Shown here: piece after piece, positions 60,689 through 64,000 of the stretch | How the letters are laid out: every line of letters starts with the position of its first letter | How positions within the stretch are numbered: position 1 is the first letter of the stretch | The notes under the pieces: generated by a model | Told to the model about the DNA's origin: nothing | What the model saw: only the letters and a program-made list of their open reading frames with translations | Database searches by the model: none | Translations under genes and position numbers: made by a program | Source: Planctomycetota bacterium | Lineage (GTDB): Bacteria > Planctomycetota > JAJSAM01 > JAJVHW01 | Assembly (NCBI GenBank): GCA_024280885.1 | Contig: JAJRPF010000027.1 | Coordinates: 1-64,000 of the forward strand | Length of the DNA stretch: 64,000 nucleotides | Direction of reading: 5' to 3'

Positions 60689-61930
60689 CTATTCGTACCG
60701 CAGGACGCTGTGCGCGATCGCCGCGTCAGCGTCCACCTGCCCGGCATTCTCATGGACCAGATAGAGTTCCCACGAGGCCGAGTCGAGGTCGCGTGTCAGG
60801 GGCGCACACGAGCCCACGGGGCGGAGCTTGCCGAAGGAATCGAATGACGGCAGAGCACGGACGACATCGGCACCGTGGACGCGCCGAATCGACGCCAGTT
60901 CCCGCTTCTGGATGCCGTGGACGACGCGCGCCTCCAGCCGATCGTAGCGGTCGAAATCCACGTCACCCCCGGTCAAGGGAAGCTCGCCAAGGTAGTGACA
61001 CGCCGCCAGCTCGAGCAGGCTGCGTCCATGCAACTTGGAGCCGAGCACGGCGAGATTCCCGCCGCCGAAACGGGCGCCGACCTCGATGAGACACGGGCCG
61101 CGCGCGTCAACCTTCACCTCCATGTGGATTGGGCAGCGACGCAGACCGAGAGCCGCGATCACGCGCGCGGCGTACGTCGCCACGCGCGCGAAGACCGCGG
61201 CCGAACTGGACACCTTCAGCGTCTGGTAGAAGAGGTTGGGGAGGCCGTGGCTCGTGCGTCGGTCGTAGATCCAGACGTCGGTCACCAGCACGTTGCTCTG
61301 TGCGTCAACCTGCCCGTTGACCACCAGCTCTTCGCCGCCGATGAACTCCTCCAGCAGCACCTCGCCGCTGCCGCTCTCGAGAACCCGCTGGCAATCGCGC
61401 AGGAGATCGTCGTCTGACGCCGGGAAGTAAACGTCTTCGGAACCCGATCCTGCCGTCGGCTTGACGACGATCGGCCACGCGCCAACATGACGCTGAAATG
61501 CAAGCGCTTCGTTTCCCGCGGTGACCGTCGTCGAGGCGTTGATCCGCACGTCGGCGTGACGGCGCAGAAACGCCTTCATCACCGCCTTGTCCCGGCAACG
61601 CTCCATGACGTCGAGCGCGTTCCAATCCAATCCGAGGAGCTCACCGAGCCGCGCGCCGACCATGACGGTCTCTTCGTCCCATGGGACGACGCCTTCGATC
61701 GCCGGATGGCGACTCCGGATGTCCGCTGCGAGCGCGGCGACCGATGACCATTCCGGCAAGAGATGCGTCTCGATCACGAACTGCCCGAGTTCGCGCGACC
61801 ATTTGTCACGCCAGATGAGCCGCCGCATGCGATCGGTGAAGACGGCGATCCCCGCCTTCCCGCGTCCGCCCAGGAAACTCACGAGATGACGTGGATACTG
61901 ACCCACGGGATCGAGGATCACATACGGCAC
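60689..61930 (-). CDS. ATP-grasp ligase-like enzyme (paralogue 1)
   Basis: 413 residues from GTG 61930, with GGAGGAG upstream. ATP-grasp enzymes join a carboxylate to an amine or thiol through an acylphosphate. The nucleotide-binding core is visible: FQRHVGAWPIVVKPTAGSGS (Lys and Gly-rich loop), EVLLEEFIGGEELVVNG (adenine hinge) and GPCLIEVGARFGGGN, with the metal-binding Glu and Asn. The N-terminus (YVILDPVGQY, VVPWDEETVMVGARL) follows the pre-ATP-grasp pattern of amino-acid ligases. It is colinear over its whole length with the next gene, about half identical by eye. The two lie 30 bp apart. Substrate unknown. Confidence 0.85.
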   Translation of the reverse strand: MPYVILDPVGQYPRHLVSFLGGRGKAGIAVFTDRMRRLIWRDKWSRELGQFVIETHLLPEWSSVAALAADIRSRHPAIEGVVPWDEETVMVGARLGELLGLDWNALDVMERCRDKAVMKAFLRRHADVRINASTTVTAGNEALAFQRHVGAWPIVVKPTAGSGSEDVYFPASDDDLLRDCQRVLESGSGEVLLEEFIGGEELVVNGQVDAQSNVLVTDVWIYDRRTSHGLPNLFYQTLKVSSSAAVFARVATYAARVIAALGLRRCPIHMEVKVDARGPCLIEVGARFGGGNLAVLGSKLHGRSLLELAACHYLGELPLTGGDVDFDRYDRLEARVVHGIQKRELASIRRVHGADVVRALPSFDSFGKLRPVGSCAPLTRDLDSASWELYLVHENAGQVDADAAIAHSVLRYE

Positions 61931-61960
61931 GGCGTGTACTCCTCCGTCATGACAGCATCC

Positions 61961-63202
61961 TCAGACATAGCGGATCAGTTCACGCACAGCCACCGCATCC
62001 GCCGCCACCTGCTCTGCGTCGAGGTGCAAGAGATAGACCTCCCACGCCTTCGTGGTCACGTCGCGACTCACGGGCACGCGCATCCCCGGCCGGCGCAACA
62101 TGCCGATGCCCGCGAACGATGGCAGACGCTCGACGGCCTCGATGCCGAGCACGGCCTGAACACGCGGAACTTCCACCTGCTGAATGCCGCTCAGGATGCG
62201 CGACGCGTGGCGATCGTAGTGCGCGAAGTCCACGTCGTTCGTCGAGATCGAGACGTCGTCCAGATAATGGCATGCCGCCAACTCGAAGATGCTGTGGTGG
62301 TGCAGTTTCGATCCGAGCATCGGTTGGTTGCCACCGGCAAAGCGCGCGCCGACTTCGATGAGACACGGCCCTCGCTCGTCTACCTTCACTTCCATGTGGA
62401 TCGGCGAACGACGTACGCCGAGTCCGCGGACGATCTCGGACGCGTAGTCGACGATTTCGGCGAACGGCGTGTCGCCACTGCTCACCTTGATCGACTCGTA
62501 GTAGAGGTTGCGCTCGCCGTGGCTGTCGCGCTTGTCGTAGTACCAGATGTCGGTGATGAGCACGCCGCCCTCGAAGTCCACCAATCCGTTCACGGCGTAT
62601 TCGTCGCCGCCGATGTACTCCTCGAGCAGCACCTCGCCGAGTCCGGCTTCGAGCACGCGCTGACAGCCATGGAGCAGTTCGCCGGGATCGTGGGCGAAGA
62701 ACACGCTGATGGACCCCGCGCCACCACTGGGCTTCACGACGATGGGCCAGACGCCGACGTCCTCCTGGAATGCGATCGCCTCGTCGGCGTTGGCGACGGT
62801 CCGCGACTGATTGATTCGAGCGGCACTGTGCTCGCGCAACCACGCCTTCATCAGCGCCTTGTCGCGGCAGCGCTCGATCACGGTACGTGAGTTCCAATCG
62901 AGGTTCAGGGCGTCACTGATCTCGGCCGCCAGAATGATGTGCGTCTCATCCCACGGGACGAGACCAAAGAAGCCCTGCGGGTACGCGGTCAGCAACTCAG
63001 CTGCGAGTTCTCCCAGCGTCTCGCGCTCCACGACGTGCTCGGCCACGACGTGCGCGCCGAGTTCGCCTCGCCACTTGTGCTCCCACGCGGCGTGCCGCCC
63101 GCGCGACGAGAAGAGCGCCACGGCTTCGAGTCCCAACCCGTCGAGGAAGAGCTTCTGGTTCGCGGCGTAGTCGTTGATCGGGTCGAGGAGCAGATAGGGC
63201 AT
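61961..63202 (-). CDS. ATP-grasp ligase-like enzyme (paralogue 2)
   Basis: 413 residues from ATG 63202, with GGAG upstream. Same length and order as its neighbour: YLLLDPINDY, LVPWDETHIILAAEI, WPIVVKPSGGAGSISVFF, EVLLEEYIGGDEYAVNG, GPCLIEVGARFAGGNQPMLG. The conserved ERCRDKALMKAWLREH and SPIHMEVKVDERGPCLIEVG blocks are shared with paralogue 1. It belongs to the L-amino-acid-ligase-like part of the ATP-grasp superfamily, and could form peptide bonds in a small-molecule pathway. Its stop is 30 bp upstream of the paralogue's GTG. Confidence 0.85.
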   Translation of the reverse strand: MPYLLLDPINDYAANQKLFLDGLGLEAVALFSSRGRHAAWEHKWRGELGAHVVAEHVVERETLGELAAELLTAYPQGFFGLVPWDETHIILAAEISDALNLDWNSRTVIERCRDKALMKAWLREHSAARINQSRTVANADEAIAFQEDVGVWPIVVKPSGGAGSISVFFAHDPGELLHGCQRVLEAGLGEVLLEEYIGGDEYAVNGLVDFEGGVLITDIWYYDKRDSHGERNLYYESIKVSSGDTPFAEIVDYASEIVRGLGVRRSPIHMEVKVDERGPCLIEVGARFAGGNQPMLGSKLHHHSIFELAACHYLDDVSISTNDVDFAHYDRHASRILSGIQQVEVPRVQAVLGIEAVERLPSFAGIGMLRRPGMRVPVSRDVTTKAWEVYLLHLDAEQVAADAVAVRELIRYV

Positions 63203-63238
63203 GGGGGCTCTCCGTCTGGCGAGATGGCGACGCGAACG

Positions 63239-64000
63239 TCAGCCCACCTGGATCTCCAACCGCTCTCCGGCAAACGTCATCAGCTCTCGCAACGTGTCGT
63301 AGTCCGGGTGGCGCAGCCGGAACCAGACGTTGTTGAGGTAGCCCTTGTGGATCGGATCGGTCGGCGTCCCCGCGCTCGGGAGCCGCAGATCGAACATCCA
63401 CGGATGGATCTTCGCCATCACCTCCTGCAGCCCGCGATACCCGGCGATACGGCCGTCGCGCGGAGGGCGCACTTGCACGGAGCCCGAAGCGTAGCGCCGA
63501 CTGGGGGTCGCCGCGCGGCGACCGTGCAGCATGGTCGCCGCCCACTCGAACCACATGTCGACGCCATTGCCTGCGGAATAGAGATCCCAGAGCCGCTCGC
63601 CGGGTGGTCGGGCACCGATCTCCGAGAACTTCAGCCCCTTCGGCCCGAAGAACCACTCCATATGGGTCGCCGACGTGCCGATCCCGAGCGTCTTGATGAC
63701 CTTGCGTCCCATGTGGCGCAGCTCGGAATAGCTGTCCAGATCGACGCGGTTCGTCGCGACGATCTGCGGCGCCAGCGAGCGGTCGCTCAACGCTTCGAGC
63801 ACACTCGGGTAGTAGTGCGAGATGTACTCGTGGACGGGTTCCCCATCGACCGAGAGCGTGTCGTGGAAGCCCTCGTGCCCCTCGATGAACTCCTCGATGG
63901 CGACCGACGCGCCTCGGTGTACGTCCAGCTTGACCGCGGCGGCCTCAAGCTCGACGACGTTGTCCACGCGATAGGTTCCCAGCCCCCCGAACGCGGCCCG
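63239..64000 (-). CDS. ATP-grasp enzyme, N-terminus cut by the window edge (partial)
   Basis: The frame runs to base 64000 without a start; 254 residues are visible. AFGGLGTYRVDNVVELEAAA begins in the ATP-grasp domain (Gly-rich loop and T-Y-R-V-D). SVAIEEFIEGHEGFHDTLSV is the hinge, and EWFFGPKGLKFSEIGARPPG supplies the metal-binding Glu. A C-terminal domain follows (SGSVQVRPPRDGRIAGYRGL). It differs from the two paralogues downstream and is closer to carbamoyl-phosphate- or biotin-carboxylase-like ATP-grasps. It is the first of three co-directional ATP-grasp genes, 36 bp from the next. Confidence 0.8.
   Translation of the reverse strand, partial: RAAFGGLGTYRVDNVVELEAAAVKLDVHRGASVAIEEFIEGHEGFHDTLSVDGEPVHEYISHYYPSVLEALSDRSLAPQIVATNRVDLDSYSELRHMGRKVIKTLGIGTSATHMEWFFGPKGLKFSEIGARPPGERLWDLYSAGNGVDMWFEWAATMLHGRRAATPSRRYASGSVQVRPPRDGRIAGYRGLQEVMAKIHPWMFDLRLPSAGTPTDPIHKGYLNNVWFRLRHPDYDTLRELMTFAGERLEIQVG

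Overview
The window is a GC-rich stretch of a bacterial chromosome. Its gene content points to the Planctomycetota: a DUF1549/DUF1553 - DUF1501 - PPC-domain cluster, ECF sigma factors (one tethered to the membrane by a very long C-terminal extension), a giant FecR/VIT-domain protein next to an ECF sigma factor, tandem HEAT-repeat proteins, very large carboxypeptidase-regulatory-like repeat proteins and a complete Bat (aerotolerance) operon. The species cannot be named from the sequence. No rRNA, tRNA, CRISPR array, transposase or phage gene was found.

Layout. 1-11.9 kb: a truncated winged-helix-like gene end, small proteins, a VWA protein, secreted proteins, a membrane-tethered ECF sigma factor (6840-9452) and two unknowns. 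11.9-18.6 kb: ECF sigma factor plus a 1995-residue FecR-VIT-TPR protein. 18.7-22.9 kb: two paralogous HEAT proteins and a small leader ORF, translationally coupled. 23-27.5 kb: esterase/PDZ protein, rsmG, and P5C dehydrogenase on the opposite strand. 27.9-32.2 kb: membrane proteins, an AHSA1 gene broken by a TAG, a cell-wall amidase and a ParD-like/zeta-like toxin-antitoxin pair. 32-39.5 kb: a membrane protein and the planctomycete DUF1549/DUF1501/PPC cluster, whose DUF1501 gene also carries an in-frame TAG. 39.7-49.5 kb: eight co-directional Bat-operon genes, most overlapping by 4 bp. 49.7-56.6 kb: a TPR protein with a C-terminal Cys motif, an M16 protease lipoprotein, a DTW-domain protein with an extra C-terminal domain, RNase HI and a small membrane protein. 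56.7-64 kb: a 1280-residue repeat protein, then three ATP-grasp genes in a row, the last cut by the window edge.

The strongest signal not explained by genes is repetitive. A family of imperfect long palindromes (ends GGATGGTGCCCGGTG / CACCGGGCACC or CCCGGGTACGATCC) occurs eight times, only between genes. A second palindromic family (core CGCGCAAGAATA) occurs twice, and a separate near-perfect 34-bp inverted repeat lies at 34051-34150. Every intergenic gap longer than about 285 bp holds a member of the first family. Two otherwise intact genes each have one in-frame TAG, although TAG is clearly used as a normal stop elsewhere. The three-gene ATP-grasp cluster at the right edge is the best candidate for an undescribed biosynthetic function.
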